Shown in pieces: positions 11,169-20,401 of a DNA stretch of 64,000 nt (positions are counted from its first letter, which is position 1; the number at the start of each line of letters is the position of its first letter). The DNA is from Lysinibacillus pakistanensis (GTDB lineage: Bacteria > Bacillota > Bacilli > Bacillales_A > Planococcaceae): positions 680,501 to 744,500 of the forward strand of contig NZ_CP126101.1 in NCBI RefSeq assembly GCF_030123245.1. Direction: 5' to 3'. The position numbers were made by a program, and so were the translations under genes. The notes under the pieces are model-generated. The model worked only from the letters and a program-made list of their open reading frames with translations. It was not told the origin of the DNA and searched no databases.

Positions 11169-11606
11169 ATGTTATCAGCAGAGCAAATTCAAGCAATTTT
11201 ACCACATCGTTATCCTTTTTTATTTGTTGATCGTATTGTTGAATTAGAAGAGGGAAAACGTGCAGTAGGTTTAAAAAATGTATCTATCAATGAGGATTTT
11301 TTCAATGGACACTTCCCAGGCTATCCTGTAATGCCTGGTGTTTTAATCGTTGAGGCACTAGCACAAGTTGGTGGTGTTGCATTATTAAACGCGGAAGAAT
11401 TCAAAGGTCGCTTAGCCTTCTTAACAGGTGTGGATAATTGCCGTTTCAAACGTCAGGTAGTACCAGGGGATCAGCTTCGACTGGAAGTAGAGTTTGTTAA
11501 ACTAAGAGGTGCAATGGGCAAAGGTCATGGTATAGCAACAGTTGATGGAGAGCTGGTTTGTGAAGCAGATATTCTATTTGCTATAGGACCTGAACAGCCA
11601 AAATAG
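11169..11606 (+). CDS. fabZ: 3-hydroxyacyl-[acyl-carrier-protein] dehydratase FabZ
   Basis: FabZ removes water from beta-hydroxyacyl-ACP in each cycle of type II fatty acid synthesis in the cytoplasm. The 145-residue hotdog-fold protein has the catalytic histidine in [18 protein letters not shown] (about residue 48) and the catalytic glutamate in VEALAQ (about 62). The start [14 protein letters not shown] is typical. GAGGGGG precedes the ATG at 11169. The flhP-fabZ neighbourhood matches ywpB of B. subtilis. Confidence 0.96.
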   Translation: MLSAEQIQAILPHRYPFLFVDRIVELEEGKRAVGLKNVSINEDFFNGHFPGYPVMPGVLIVEALAQVGGVALLNAEEFKGRLAFLTGVDNCRFKRQVVPGDQLRLEVEFVKLRGAMGKGHGIATVDGELVCEADILFAIGPEQPK

Positions 11607-11779
11607 GCTTAATTTGCATTTATAGGCTAAAAGTTATAAAATAATTATGTCGAATCATGTCCTTGCTGTTAATTTTTTTAGCAGTTTATTTATGTTCTAA
11701 AATGCGATGGCGTATTAGCGATTGTAAATTGAAATACATGTAATTTTAGGTTTTTTTAAAACGTAGGAGGATTATATAG

Positions 11780-12163
11780 ATGTATAAGGATCTGTCTTCA
11801 GGTGTTAAAATTAGCATTACGCGTTCGATTTCAACATCTTTTGAATCATACTTAGCAAGTATTGGTTGGGATGAAAAGCGTTTCTCTATGGAAGACTTCA
11901 TTGCTAGCTGGCAGACTTATTTTCAAGAGAATGCCGCATGGATTGAAAAAATTCCAGCAAATGTTTTGCTGAGCACTGAATTTCATGAAGAAATGGCGCA
12001 AAAAATCGATGAAGTAATTGCGAAAATTTTAAATGAAGAGCCCACAGCTAAGCAAATCGAAACAATCGAGACATTGCAAAAAGAGCTAGGTACAAAATAT
12101 ACGTATGACTGTAAAGCAGAAGCAGCTTACATTGAACAATTGTTAAAAGAAAAACAAAAATAG
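11780..12163 (+). CDS. Uncharacterised small protein
   Basis: I do not recognise this 127-residue protein. It is soluble, mostly helical and acidic, without a signal peptide or membrane segment. It has two tryptophan-bearing helices in the middle (FIASWQTYFQENAAWIEKIP) and a Lys/Glu-rich C-terminal helix. The coding frame is supported by an excellent AGGAGG spaced before the ATG at 11780 and by ordinary codon use. It stands alone between fabZ and a lipoprotein gene, at the point where B. subtilis carries unrelated ywp genes, so it is probably lineage-specific. Confidence 0.75.
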   Translation: MYKDLSSGVKISITRSISTSFESYLASIGWDEKRFSMEDFIASWQTYFQENAAWIEKIPANVLLSTEFHEEMAQKIDEVIAKILNEEPTAKQIETIETLQKELGTKYTYDCKAEAAYIEQLLKEKQK

Positions 12164-12271
12164 TTTTTACGAAAATCGGATAGTTCCCTCCTTTCCCGGG
12201 CAATCTATGTAGGATCACAAATGCACTCGTTGTATTTGCTGACATAGCACCTAAGAAAGGAGGTTTTTAAT

Positions 12272-12643
12272 ATGTGGAAAATGTCATTTATAACTATTCT
12301 ATTTGCTACACTATTCCTTGGAGGATGTAACTGGGGAGACAGAGCGGTTGAAAATAGACCTGTGGAGAATGCTGAAAATGATGTTCGCCGAGGCGTTGAC
12401 AGAGTAGAAGATGCATTAGATCCAAATGACCGCGATGATGCTTATGATCGAGATGCGATAGGTAATGACCGTGGTACTGTAAATGAAAACCGTACAATAC
12501 CTGAAGCTACAACACCTGGAACAAACGCTGATTTAAACGGTACAAATGGCTATGACAACGTACCAAATGCAAATGGCGTTGAACGAAATGACAATGTCAA
12601 TGAAGAAAATATGGTTGAAGAAAAAGTAAATAGACGTTCGTAG
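12272..12643 (+). CDS. Putative lipoprotein, Asn/Asp/Arg-rich
   Basis: The 123-residue product starts with a lipoprotein signal ending in the lipobox LGGC, with the lipidated cysteine at residue 19. The mature part is a low-complexity, highly hydrophilic chain rich in Asn, Asp, Glu and Arg with no predicted fold, so it is probably a disordered surface tether or a spore or membrane-associated lipoprotein. I cannot name a family. AAGGAGGT precedes the ATG at 12272 and is close to a perfect anti-16S match. A terminator follows directly. Confidence 0.78.
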   Translation: MWKMSFITILFATLFLGGCNWGDRAVENRPVENAENDVRRGVDRVEDALDPNDRDDAYDRDAIGNDRGTVNENRTIPEATTPGTNADLNGTNGYDNVPNANGVERNDNVNEENMVEEKVNRRS

Positions 12644-12672
12644 GCGTAACAACATGAATACGCGATAATAAT

Positions 12673-12707
12673 AAAAAGAGTGTATCCAGAAATGGAACGC
12701 TCTTTTT
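12673..12707. terminator. Bidirectional terminator between the lipoprotein gene and ywpF
   Basis: AAAAAGAGTGT (12673-12683) pairs with ACGCTCTTTTT (12697-12707) over 11 positions with one G-U. T runs follow on both strands, fitting the convergent genes on either side. Confidence 0.85.
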
Positions 12708-12748
12708 TTACAGTTAAAAATAACGATGCTAAAGACAGCAACGTTAAT

Positions 12749-13174
12749 TTAATCATTTTTAAGTTTTGGACGTTCTTTCATATCATGGGAGAAGCGATCA
12801 AGTAAATTATCTAAAGAAACGCCTTCTGCTAGAAGTTCAGCTAATAATTGCTCTGCATATTTTGAACGTTTTGTTTTAAGTTTACCCTTTAAGAGCACAG
12901 AAATATGTTCTCCGATTTCTTGAACAGTATGTACAGCAACCTGAAAAGGAGCAGGTTCATTATCTGGAAATGAAATAACAGCACGCACATTAAAGACTGC
13001 AGCTTTTTCTAATAGATGTTGAAAAGTTGAACGATATTGTCTATCCATAAACAGTTCAAGAATCCATGATTGATGGCTGTTTTCCTGATTAATAATAATG
13101 CCATCGACTAAAGGAAATGTTTGTATGCCATCTTTTGTGACAAGGTCAAAGGAAAGCATTTTAAATGTTTTCAT
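12749..13174 (-). CDS. ywpF: YwpF-like family protein
   Basis: This 141-residue protein begins MKTFKMLSFDLVTKDG, the recognisable start of the YwpF-like family, and lies next to ssbB as ywpF does in B. subtilis. The fold appears to be beta-rich in the first 60 residues and helical later, ending in a basic and acidic tail. No function is established that I know of. The ATG at 13174 is chosen because AGGAGG precedes it; an upstream in-frame ATG at 13201 lacks a binding site. Here the gene is on the minus strand, convergent with the lipoprotein gene. Confidence 0.82.
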   Translation of the reverse strand: MKTFKMLSFDLVTKDGIQTFPLVDGIIINQENSHQSWILELFMDRQYRSTFQHLLEKAAVFNVRAVISFPDNEPAPFQVAVHTVQEIGEHISVLLKGKLKTKRSKYAEQLLAELLAEGVSLDNLLDRFSHDMKERPKLKND

Positions 13175-13491
13175 TATGTATAATCCTCCTAAGTCTGTCA
13201 TCTTTATTAGTATAACACATTCAATTCGGTCATGTGATGAAGAGACCTTTGCTTTGTTTCTAGCCGATTTAAAAAAAGAAAAAACTATGAAATTTCATAT
13301 TTCATGAAATAGCATTTGCTATTACAGAGCCAAAGCATTCAGCCTATAAATTAATTTAATTTTTGAAAAGGAAAACGGCTAATATAACCAATTTATGATT
13401 AAAAACAAAAGGAAATGATAAAAAACGACTTTTGCCAATTCAGTATTAGTCCTTGTAAGATGAGAACATCAAAAGCAAAGGAGGTGAATTG

Positions 13492-13914
13492 ATGAATCAA
13501 GTCGGACTGGTTGGAAGATTAACAAAAGATCCTGTGTTACGACATTTATCCGAGAATCGCGTGCAAACACATTTTTCTTTAGCCATTAATCGCAATTACA
13601 AAAACAATCGTGGGGAAGTAGATGCTGACTTTATCCTTTGTACAGTATGGGGAAGACTTGCAGAGCATATCGTCAAATATTGCGGGAAAGGCTCATTAAT
13701 CGGAGCAAATGGCCGTATCCAATCAAGGTCATTTGTAAATGAACAAAGTACGAAGATTTTTATAACAGAGGTAGTCGTTGAAGAGGTCCGATTTTATCAC
13801 CTTAAGCCAAGAAACAGTGACGAGGCTATTGTGCCCACAAAGCTGTCTGATGAGCAGGAAGGCTTGAAGGATTTTGTGTTACCAGAGGCAAAGGCTGTAT
13901 TACCAGTAGTTTAG
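13492..13914 (+). CDS. ssbB: Single-stranded DNA-binding protein, competence-type SsbB
   Basis: The 140-residue product has the OB-fold of bacterial SSB: N-terminal MNQVGLVGRLTKDPVLR, the DFILCTVWGRLAEHIVKYCG core and the GRIQSRSF turn. Its C-terminus ends in KAVLPVV and lacks the acidic DDDIPF tip that SsbA uses to recruit repair and replication partners. That, with synteny to ywpH, points to the SsbB paralogue, which protects incoming DNA during transformation. AAAGGAGGTGA precedes the ATG at 13492. It is transcribed away from ywpF across a 317-base spacer. Confidence 0.88.
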   Translation: MNQVGLVGRLTKDPVLRHLSENRVQTHFSLAINRNYKNNRGEVDADFILCTVWGRLAEHIVKYCGKGSLIGANGRIQSRSFVNEQSTKIFITEVVVEEVRFYHLKPRNSDEAIVPTKLSDEQEGLKDFVLPEAKAVLPVV

Positions 13915-14140
13915 CAGTATGCCAAGTGTTACATACGGGGCAAGAGATAATGTTGTCTGATCCGCCATTCTCCTATATTTGCTTGCACCGTAATGCATGA
14001 AGAAAAGAAAGGAATGATGTATACCTATTATTGAAGTTCATTGCTGAAGACCGCACAGCGATGATGATTTTACAACTTAATAAGTGTATGAAGTAAGCAG
14101 GAAAAGAAGTAATCAAATTGTCCACTGATATTCTCAAAAC

Positions 14141-14175
14141 TAAAAGAGCGCCAAGAACATTTTTGCTCTTGGCGC
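14141..14175 (-). terminator. Terminator of the ywqBA transcript
   Basis: GCGCCAAGA (14148-14156) and TCTTGGCGC (14167-14175) form a 9-bp GC-rich stem. On the minus strand it is followed by TCTTTTAGTTTT, placing it just after the ywqA stop. Confidence 0.85.
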
Positions 14176-14185
14176 ATCTAAACAA

Positions 14186-16945
14186 TTAAAAGTCAAGTGT
14201 CATTAATGCTCGAAGCTCATCATCTTCTAGCTCAGTTAACCACTGACTTGATTGTATTAATTCTTCTGATAATGCAGATTTCTGCGCCAGCATTTTATCA
14301 ATTTTTTCTTCAATTGTTCCAATCGTCACAAACTTATGCACTTGCACAAATTGTGTTTGGCCAATTCGATATGCACGATCTGTCGCTTGATTTTCCACAG
14401 CTGGGTTCCACCAGCGATCTGCATGTAAAACATGATTTGCAGCAGTTAAATTCAGCCCTGTTCCACCTGCTTTTAAGGAGAGGATAAATATAGGGAAATC
14501 TCCTGCCTGAAAAGCCTCAACTAAGCGATCTCTCTGTTGCTTAGGCATTGCGCCAGTTAAAAATGGTGCATCAACGTTATATAGCTCGCTAAAGCAATGC
14601 TGGAGTAATTGACCCATTCCTATATATTGAGTAAAAATGAGACACTGCTCCCCATTGTCCACGATTTCTGCTGCCATTTGCACGATACGTTCTAATTTGG
14701 TAGAGCGTGTTAGCATTGTTTCAGCATCCTCGAAAGGTTCTTTTAAATACAAGGCAGGATGATTACATAATTGCTTTAATTTACTGAGCATCTTTAAAAC
14801 GCGCCCTTTTTTCTGAAAGCCTGTTAATTGCTCAAGCTGGTCGAGCGTTTCTAAAATATATCCTTCATATAGAGACGCTTGCTCAGTTGTTAACGGGCAA
14901 TAGGCATGAGATTCTTGTTTATCTGGTAAATTAAGCTGTAAATTCGGGTCCCGTTTTGTACGACGCAGTAAGAAAGGCTGTATTTTCGCACGTAGCTTTT
15001 GTTTATGAGGCTCTGATTCATCTCTTTCTATCGGCAAAATAAATTCTTCATTAAATCGACCAAAGCTTCCTAGGTATCCCTTATGAATAAAGTCAAATAT
15101 TGCCCAGAGCTCAGATAAACGGTTTTCAACTGGTGTTCCTGTTAATGCAATATGATGAGCTCCATGTAATTTCCGGATCGATTTTGACTGTAATGTCTGC
15201 ATATTTTTAATATTTTGCGCTTCATCAAGAACAACTGCTGCCCAACTCATCTCTTGCAAAAAGTTTGCATCCTGTGAAACGGTGCCATAAGTTGATAAAA
15301 TCACATGTGGTTTATCTCTTTCCACTAGCTGTTTAAATACATCCTCCTTTGCTCGATTGGCCTGATAATGTGTATGCACAATTAACGAAGGCGCAAAGCG
15401 GGCAATCTCCTTTTGCCAGTTACCCAGTACTGACGTAGGACAAATGATAATAGAGGGCTTTGTAAGATCTGCTGTTTCATAAAGATAAAGCAAATAAGAA
15501 ATAAGCTGAACTGTTTTACCAAGACCCATATCATCAGCTAAGCATGCACCAAAACCCTGTTCACGCATAAAGACAAGCCATTCAAAGCCTTCCTGTTGAT
15601 AGGGTCGTAATTCAGCCTGTAATGTTAAAGGAACTGGTACTGTTGGAAGACCCTTTTTCTCCTGAAGCTGCTCCATATAGGATTTAAGGGATTGCTGTAA
15701 CTCGAATGCGAAAATTGGATCATCTCGCATTTCATCATCAGCTTCTTCTTCGGGGGGAGAAGATAAGTTTTCTGGCAACTCTCGGAATAGTAATTCACGA
15801 ACTGTCCAGCTCTCATCCTCTGCTTGCTGCATCAGTGCTCGCATTTCTTGCATCCAGTTCGCATCCACTCGAAACCATTCGGTACCAATGCGGATAAATT
15901 CACGTTTTTCATCTACAAGCTTTTTAAATTGTTCAGGTGAAATCGATTGTCCATTCATTGAAAATTGCCATTTAAATGTTAATATATCATCTAACCCAGC
16001 TACCCTTTTGGTTGCTACATTACCAGTACTCACACGAACACGGATTTTGGATTGCTTTAAATCCTTAAGCCAAGCGGGAAGTACTACCTCAAAGCCCAGT
16101 GCCTGTAATCTAGCGAGATCCTCACGTAAAAAAGTTCGTACTTGTAAATCTTCTAACATCACACGGATAAAAATATCACTCCGTAACTCTTCCAAAGAAA
16201 GAAGATCAGCAATTTGAGCTTGCTGCTGTTCAATGTCCTCAGCGAATATCTGCCATTTTACAGGTAGGGCTTCAACTATTGGATGCGACTGCTTACGAAT
16301 GGCAGGTGTCCAATAGTTTTTAGTAGTAGCAGTGCTAAGGACCGTTTCTAAAAGCCAAACATCTGCATCCTCCTCCGGTTCACTCAAGCGTAAGGAGACT
16401 GTAATTGCACCAGCCTGACGATTTTGTTCTAATGGCCAGCCACCACGTTGGAAAAATGGCATCAGCTTTGGTACATCAGCTAATACAAGGCCAGCTTGAT
16501 TGAGCTTTTGCTGAACAGCTATTTCTAATAATGCTGTATCTATACCTGCAATAGAGAAAGTCAGTGCGGAAAAGTCATCAGCTATATCGGCGTATGACCA
16601 AAGTTTTGGTTCTTGCCAATACGCTTGCAAAATTGAGATTTTTTCTAGCCAATTGTTACTCTCAGTATTTTTCCCATGCCATTCTATAAATGGATGCTGA
16701 TAGCGTGGTGAAACTATATCAAGAAGCTCTGACGAGGAAACCTCAACAGTAGAATCTGTCCGATTACTTAACAAACCATAGACATTTTCCTCATAGTTAA
16801 AAAATAATGAAGAAATAAGTGCATCTGCTTCTAGTGCCACGCCATCAGCTGTAAAGCCTTGTAATGTAAAATAACCTTCCTGAGCGACTTCAATCTGAAG
16901 TTGTAGTTTTTTTGAAAATGGGGAAGGAGCATTGATAGTCATCAT
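14186..16945 (-). CDS. ywqA: SNF2-family DEAD/DEAH-box helicase (YwqA)
   Basis: This 919-residue protein is a bacterial SNF2/Swi2 ATPase that probably tracks along double-stranded DNA. The first half is the SNF2-associated bacterial N-terminal domain. The ATPase core has Walker A (DDMGLGKT) near residue 471, a DEAQ box (VVLDEAQNIKN) near 577, the SAT-like LTGTPVENRLSELWAIFDF motif, and motifs V and VI (KAGGTGLNLTAANHV, NQATDRAYRIGQ) in the C-terminal lobe. It overlaps the upstream SWIM gene by four bases, so the two are translationally coupled and probably act together. Confidence 0.93.
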   Translation of the reverse strand: MMTINAPSPFSKKLQLQIEVAQEGYFTLQGFTADGVALEADALISSLFFNYEENVYGLLSNRTDSTVEVSSSELLDIVSPRYQHPFIEWHGKNTESNNWLEKISILQAYWQEPKLWSYADIADDFSALTFSIAGIDTALLEIAVQQKLNQAGLVLADVPKLMPFFQRGGWPLEQNRQAGAITVSLRLSEPEEDADVWLLETVLSTATTKNYWTPAIRKQSHPIVEALPVKWQIFAEDIEQQQAQIADLLSLEELRSDIFIRVMLEDLQVRTFLREDLARLQALGFEVVLPAWLKDLKQSKIRVRVSTGNVATKRVAGLDDILTFKWQFSMNGQSISPEQFKKLVDEKREFIRIGTEWFRVDANWMQEMRALMQQAEDESWTVRELLFRELPENLSSPPEEEADDEMRDDPIFAFELQQSLKSYMEQLQEKKGLPTVPVPLTLQAELRPYQQEGFEWLVFMREQGFGACLADDMGLGKTVQLISYLLYLYETADLTKPSIIICPTSVLGNWQKEIARFAPSLIVHTHYQANRAKEDVFKQLVERDKPHVILSTYGTVSQDANFLQEMSWAAVVLDEAQNIKNMQTLQSKSIRKLHGAHHIALTGTPVENRLSELWAIFDFIHKGYLGSFGRFNEEFILPIERDESEPHKQKLRAKIQPFLLRRTKRDPNLQLNLPDKQESHAYCPLTTEQASLYEGYILETLDQLEQLTGFQKKGRVLKMLSKLKQLCNHPALYLKEPFEDAETMLTRSTKLERIVQMAAEIVDNGEQCLIFTQYIGMGQLLQHCFSELYNVDAPFLTGAMPKQQRDRLVEAFQAGDFPIFILSLKAGGTGLNLTAANHVLHADRWWNPAVENQATDRAYRIGQTQFVQVHKFVTIGTIEEKIDKMLAQKSALSEELIQSSQWLTELEDDELRALMTLDF

Positions 16946-18516
16946 CCTAAGTTTCCTTTCTCAATTTCTTCCTGTAATGCACGAAGTCGTTTAAATTCAC
17001 TACGAATTGTTTGCATATAGGTTTCAAAATAAGCCACTTTGCCAGCCCGTTTTGCAGCGCTGCGCATACTTTTCCAAATTCGAACTGCTTGTTTGTAGTT
17101 CATGCGAGATTTTTGCGATATTTCAGCCATGGCATATAGATGGTATAAGGGCATTACAGTCGCTGGGGCAACTTGTAGAACGTCCTTTAATCCACACATT
17201 TCTAAATAAGATAGAGATGAAGGATTTAATTGGTGAAGGGCAGCCCAATCCTGATAACGTCCTTTTTTAATTAGAAAGAATGAAAATGGCTGAAGCCCAT
17301 AAACACCAAAGGCACTATACAAGAGGGCTTCCTCTTCGTCTGTGAGCTGTATATCTTCATACAAAAGCTGGAATTGCCGTACATATTGCGCTCTCTGAAC
17401 AACAGGCACAATTTGCTGTAGAAACACTTCAGTAAATGGTAGCATGGCTCGCAGTATAATCGTTTGTGCAGGTAACTCACCAGCTCTTTTTGCAAACGTA
17501 GCAAGCTCAACTAAATCTGCCATTTGCTGCAACTGAATATGTGAAATACCCTCTTGCAATAAATCTTCTTTTTGTAACAGCACATAAAATAGCATTTTTA
17601 ATGACTGTAAAGAGATCTCTGAGGAAGGCTCATCAAGTTTATTTAAAAGTGCTAATTCCTGTTCACGCCTTGGCTTCTCATAAAATAATACTGCCCACAG
17701 AAGCATATATATTTGTAATCGATTAGCAAATAATCCTTGACGCTCCAATAAAATTTCTCTCACTAAATGCTGGAGTGCATCATAAAATGGATCAGTGGCA
17801 AAAAGTCGTGATCGCCCAGTTAGCTCTGTCAATATACTTTCCAATGATTGAACACTTTGATCAATAAAATATTTCATATATGGAGAATCGATTGAATGTC
17901 CTTGTGTTTCATTGACATGACGCCAAATGGTATTAAAGATCGAAAGCTCTACAAAAAGCTTATAAAGCGGCTGCCATTCACGTTCAAAGGGCATATGACG
18001 TTGAAGTCGTTCTAATACATCTGTTCGTATTGCAGAGATACCGTAGCCCTCTAAAATACGACCTGATGGTAATAGGCGACGCATCACTTCATAGACCATT
18101 CGCTGCCAACTTTCCGGACTACGTTCATCTGCTAAAAATTTGAGCTGAACTGTTTTTTGGGAGCGCCAAACACTGGACCAATTTTGAACTGAATCAAAAT
18201 ATTGATAAAGGGCGAGCAATGCACCTACCTGATGACGACACCATTTTAGCTGAGGACAGTTACAACTTAGATGCTCATTCGCAAAATCAATTTCTACTGA
18301 GGCAGGTCTGACATCCTGTACGCTTGCATATAATATAGAACTCGCTCCATTAAATCGTTCAAATATCACTGATTTGTTCCGTACTGAAAAAACAGCACGA
18401 CGCACTAGCTCTTCGTCTTCAGAAGAGGAAGGGTGTAACGCCTGTTCAGCTTCCTTCAATTTGGTAAGGACAAATTCTTGATGCTCCTTAGCTATTTGAT
18501 AAATAGACAATGCCAT
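16942..18516 (-). CDS. ywqB: SWIM zinc-finger protein (YwqB-like)
   Basis: This 524-residue protein carries a SWIM zinc finger, C-x-C...C-x-H, in CNCPQLKWCRH near residue 84. The rest is largely helical with no catalytic motif I can see. SWIM proteins next to SNF2 ATPases are common in Bacilli and are thought to bind DNA or protein partners for the helicase. The stop overlaps the ywqA start as ATGA. The start at 18516 has GGAGTGAGG just upstream. The gene is divergent from the IDEAL-domain gene. Confidence 0.87.
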   Translation of the reverse strand: MALSIYQIAKEHQEFVLTKLKEAEQALHPSSSEDEELVRRAVFSVRNKSVIFERFNGASSILYASVQDVRPASVEIDFANEHLSCNCPQLKWCRHQVGALLALYQYFDSVQNWSSVWRSQKTVQLKFLADERSPESWQRMVYEVMRRLLPSGRILEGYGISAIRTDVLERLQRHMPFEREWQPLYKLFVELSIFNTIWRHVNETQGHSIDSPYMKYFIDQSVQSLESILTELTGRSRLFATDPFYDALQHLVREILLERQGLFANRLQIYMLLWAVLFYEKPRREQELALLNKLDEPSSEISLQSLKMLFYVLLQKEDLLQEGISHIQLQQMADLVELATFAKRAGELPAQTIILRAMLPFTEVFLQQIVPVVQRAQYVRQFQLLYEDIQLTDEEEALLYSAFGVYGLQPFSFFLIKKGRYQDWAALHQLNPSSLSYLEMCGLKDVLQVAPATVMPLYHLYAMAEISQKSRMNYKQAVRIWKSMRSAAKRAGKVAYFETYMQTIRSEFKRLRALQEEIEKGNLG

Positions 18517-18727
18517 AACCTCACTCCTTTCAAAAATATAGCTAGTGGCTTATGCTTTTTTAGCATCTACGTATGGAAGAAAAAAGACTGTCCTTCCATT
18601 ATACGATTAAAATCCGTACATGATAAGCTGAATGATTAGAAAGAAAAAAATCATGGTTTAGATAGTTAACAAGCTAATTGATTTGTGTTAAAATCTGAAT
18701 AATCAGATAAATAGGGAGGGATGAAGG

Positions 18728-19201
18728 ATGATGCAAGTTCAATATATGAAGCCATTCTATACAAAAATCACAGGAGACAAATTACGTCTCGTATTTGCTT
18801 ATCAATATTTCTCTATTTTAAAAGAGAATGAGATTTTCCATTTCATTCCCATAGAAGGTAAAGAGATGATTATCAACTTGAATACGCAGCAAATTGAAAA
18901 TTTATCTGAGGTCTTTGTTTTCCAAAAGGGTAATCGCTTTATTCGATTACCATTATATCAATTATTACTAATCACAAATGTTCATGAGCATCTAGCACCA
19001 ATTCTTGAAAACGCTACACCAAAGCCACAGCTACCTCTTATTTCCTCTGTAACTGCTGGTGAAATCGATCAGCTTATTGCAGAATTGGAGCAAAAAAACC
19101 TAGATTATTTAATTGATCAGGCATTACTAGATCACAATAAAACACTCTTTTTTGAGCTTCTACATCAAAAGAGCCATCAACCTGGGGGTTTCGAAAATTG
19201 A
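18728..19201 (+). CDS. IDEAL domain-containing protein
   Basis: The 157-residue protein has an N-terminal beta-rich part (about 1-75) and, after a Pro-rich linker, a short C-terminal helix pair YLIDQALLDHNKTLFFELL (about 127-145), which matches the IDEAL motif named after its consensus. In Bacillus, IDEAL segments occur in small regulators such as ComK and UPF0302 proteins, where they may bind partner proteins. The function of this one is unknown. GGAGGG precedes the ATG at 18728, and an adjacent ATG at 18731 is possible. Confidence 0.8.
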   Translation: MMQVQYMKPFYTKITGDKLRLVFAYQYFSILKENEIFHFIPIEGKEMIINLNTQQIENLSEVFVFQKGNRFIRLPLYQLLLITNVHEHLAPILENATPKPQLPLISSVTAGEIDQLIAELEQKNLDYLIDQALLDHNKTLFFELLHQKSHQPGGFEN

Positions 19202-19221
19202 ATACACAGTATTTCAGTTAG

Positions 19222-19258
19222 GCACCTACTTTTCATATACGAGAAGCGGGTGCTTTTA
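19222..19258 (+). terminator. Terminator after the IDEAL-domain gene
   Basis: GCACC (19222-19226) with GGTGC (19249-19253) and an inner CTT/AAG extension (19229/19244) form a stem followed by TTTTAT. It is moderate in strength. Confidence 0.6.
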
Positions 19259-19388
19259 TATACTAACGCCAGCGCTCGAAAAAAAATGGTTGCAATTACG
19301 ACTAGGTCTAAAGTTAAAATGGTAAGAATAAATTAGAAATTTTTACTATATAAAACCTATTAAATTAGAATACATTACCAAAAAGACT

Positions 19389-19414
19389 TAAAAGAATCTT
19401 AGGTATTCCGATAT
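19389..19414 (+). promoter_or_regulatory. SigD-type promoter of the flagellin gene
   Basis: TAAA (19389-19392), 14 bases, then TCCGATAT (19407-19414) closely match the SigD consensus TAAA-N15-GCCGATAT. It lies 25 bases before the flagellin ATG and has no competing match nearby. Confidence 0.82.
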
Positions 19415-19439
19415 AAAGAACAATAAAGGTGGTGAAATC

Positions 19440-20285
19440 ATGCTTGGAAAGTGGTCAGCTACAGGTATGTCAATTTTGAATAATATGAACAGGCATTACG
19501 ATACTATGAGCAGGGCCATGCTTCGAATTTCTTCTGGCTACCGAATCAATAGTGCAGCCGATGATCCTGCAGGACTTGCGATTTCTGAAAAAATGCGTGC
19601 CCAAATTCGTGGACTGAATATGTCTGCGAAAAATATTCAGGATGGGATTTCACTTGTGCAAACAGCTGAAGGGGCATTGAATGAGACACATGATATGATT
19701 CAGCGCATGCGTGAATTGGCAATTGAAGCAGCCAATGATACATTGACAGACGATGACAGGCAAAAGCTTGAGCTTGAGTTCCAAGAGTTAAAAAAGGAAA
19801 TCCAACGCATCTCAACTGATACAGAATTTAATACAAAGACATTACTGAATGGGGATCATGCTACAAAGGGTATTAAAATTCAGGCAGGGGCAAATTCAGG
19901 TCAAAACATTGAGCTGTTCATTAATGGTATGGGCTCAGAGGCACTAGGCTTGAAGGATGCTTCTATAGCAACCCAAGAAGATGCTGATAAAGCCATTTCC
20001 ACAATGGACGAGGCTTTAAAACGAGTATCAAACGAGCGCTCTCGATTAGGAGCCTATCAAAACCGACTAGAGCATGCCTATAATGCGAACGTGAACACTG
20101 CAGAAAATTTACAAGCAGCCGAGTCCCGCATTCGGGATGCCGATATCGCAAAAGAAATGATGAACATGGTCAAAGCACAAATTTTAATGCAGGCGAGTCA
20201 ATATGTACTGGCAATGCATATGCAGCAGGCACAGTCCATTTTAAAATTACTTGAAAGTGGAACAATGAGGAATCCCCGATATTAA
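19440..20285 (+). CDS. Flagellin, short variant
   Basis: This 281-residue protein has the conserved flagellin N-terminal D0/D1 helices (ILNNMNRHYDTMSRAMLRIS, SGYRINSAADDPAGLAISEK) and the C-terminal D1 helix (LQAAESRIRDADIAKEMMNM). The central variable domain is almost absent, so it should form a thin filament. The last 25 residues depart from the usual QANQxPQxVLxLL ending and read MHMQQAQSILKLLESGTMRNPRY. It may be a minor or alternative flagellin. GGTGGTGA precedes the ATG at 19440, and a SigD promoter lies upstream. It stands outside any visible flagellar operon. Confidence 0.9.
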   Translation: MLGKWSATGMSILNNMNRHYDTMSRAMLRISSGYRINSAADDPAGLAISEKMRAQIRGLNMSAKNIQDGISLVQTAEGALNETHDMIQRMRELAIEAANDTLTDDDRQKLELEFQELKKEIQRISTDTEFNTKTLLNGDHATKGIKIQAGANSGQNIELFINGMGSEALGLKDASIATQEDADKAISTMDEALKRVSNERSRLGAYQNRLEHAYNANVNTAENLQAAESRIRDADIAKEMMNMVKAQILMQASQYVLAMHMQQAQSILKLLESGTMRNPRY

Positions 20286-20303
20286 AGGTGATTCCTTTTT
20301 ATT
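20268..20303 (+). terminator. Terminator overlapping the flagellin stop
   Basis: AGGAATC (20268-20274) pairs with GATTCCT (20290-20296), followed by TTTTTATTT. The stop codon at 20283-20285 lies in the loop. Confidence 0.65.
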
Positions 20304-20310
20304 TAGGTGA

Positions 20311-20360
20311 ATCGCTAAATGAAAAGTGAAAATCGCTGATAAGACACAACAATCGCTGAA
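20311..20360. repeat. Degenerate 21-bp intergenic repeat array A (three units)
   Basis: Three copies of ATCGCT begin at 20311, 20332 and 20352 (spacing 21 and 20). Each is followed by a purine-rich stretch. The unit resembles those of arrays at 21370 and 53969. It lies between the flagellin terminator and the NERD gene. Confidence 0.6.
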
Positions 20361-20401
20361 AAGAAAAAAACATTGATAAATATAGAAAAGGAGAGTACTA
20401 A

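Noticed and set aside
12166..12271. A leader or riboswitch before the lipoprotein gene
   Set aside because: No stable nested helices can be drawn beyond short chance pairings.
13421..13433. A ComK-type AT box (AAAA-N5-TTTT) upstream of ssbB
   Set aside because: Only one clear box is present; ComK sites need two boxes at fixed spacing, and single boxes are common in AT-rich DNA.
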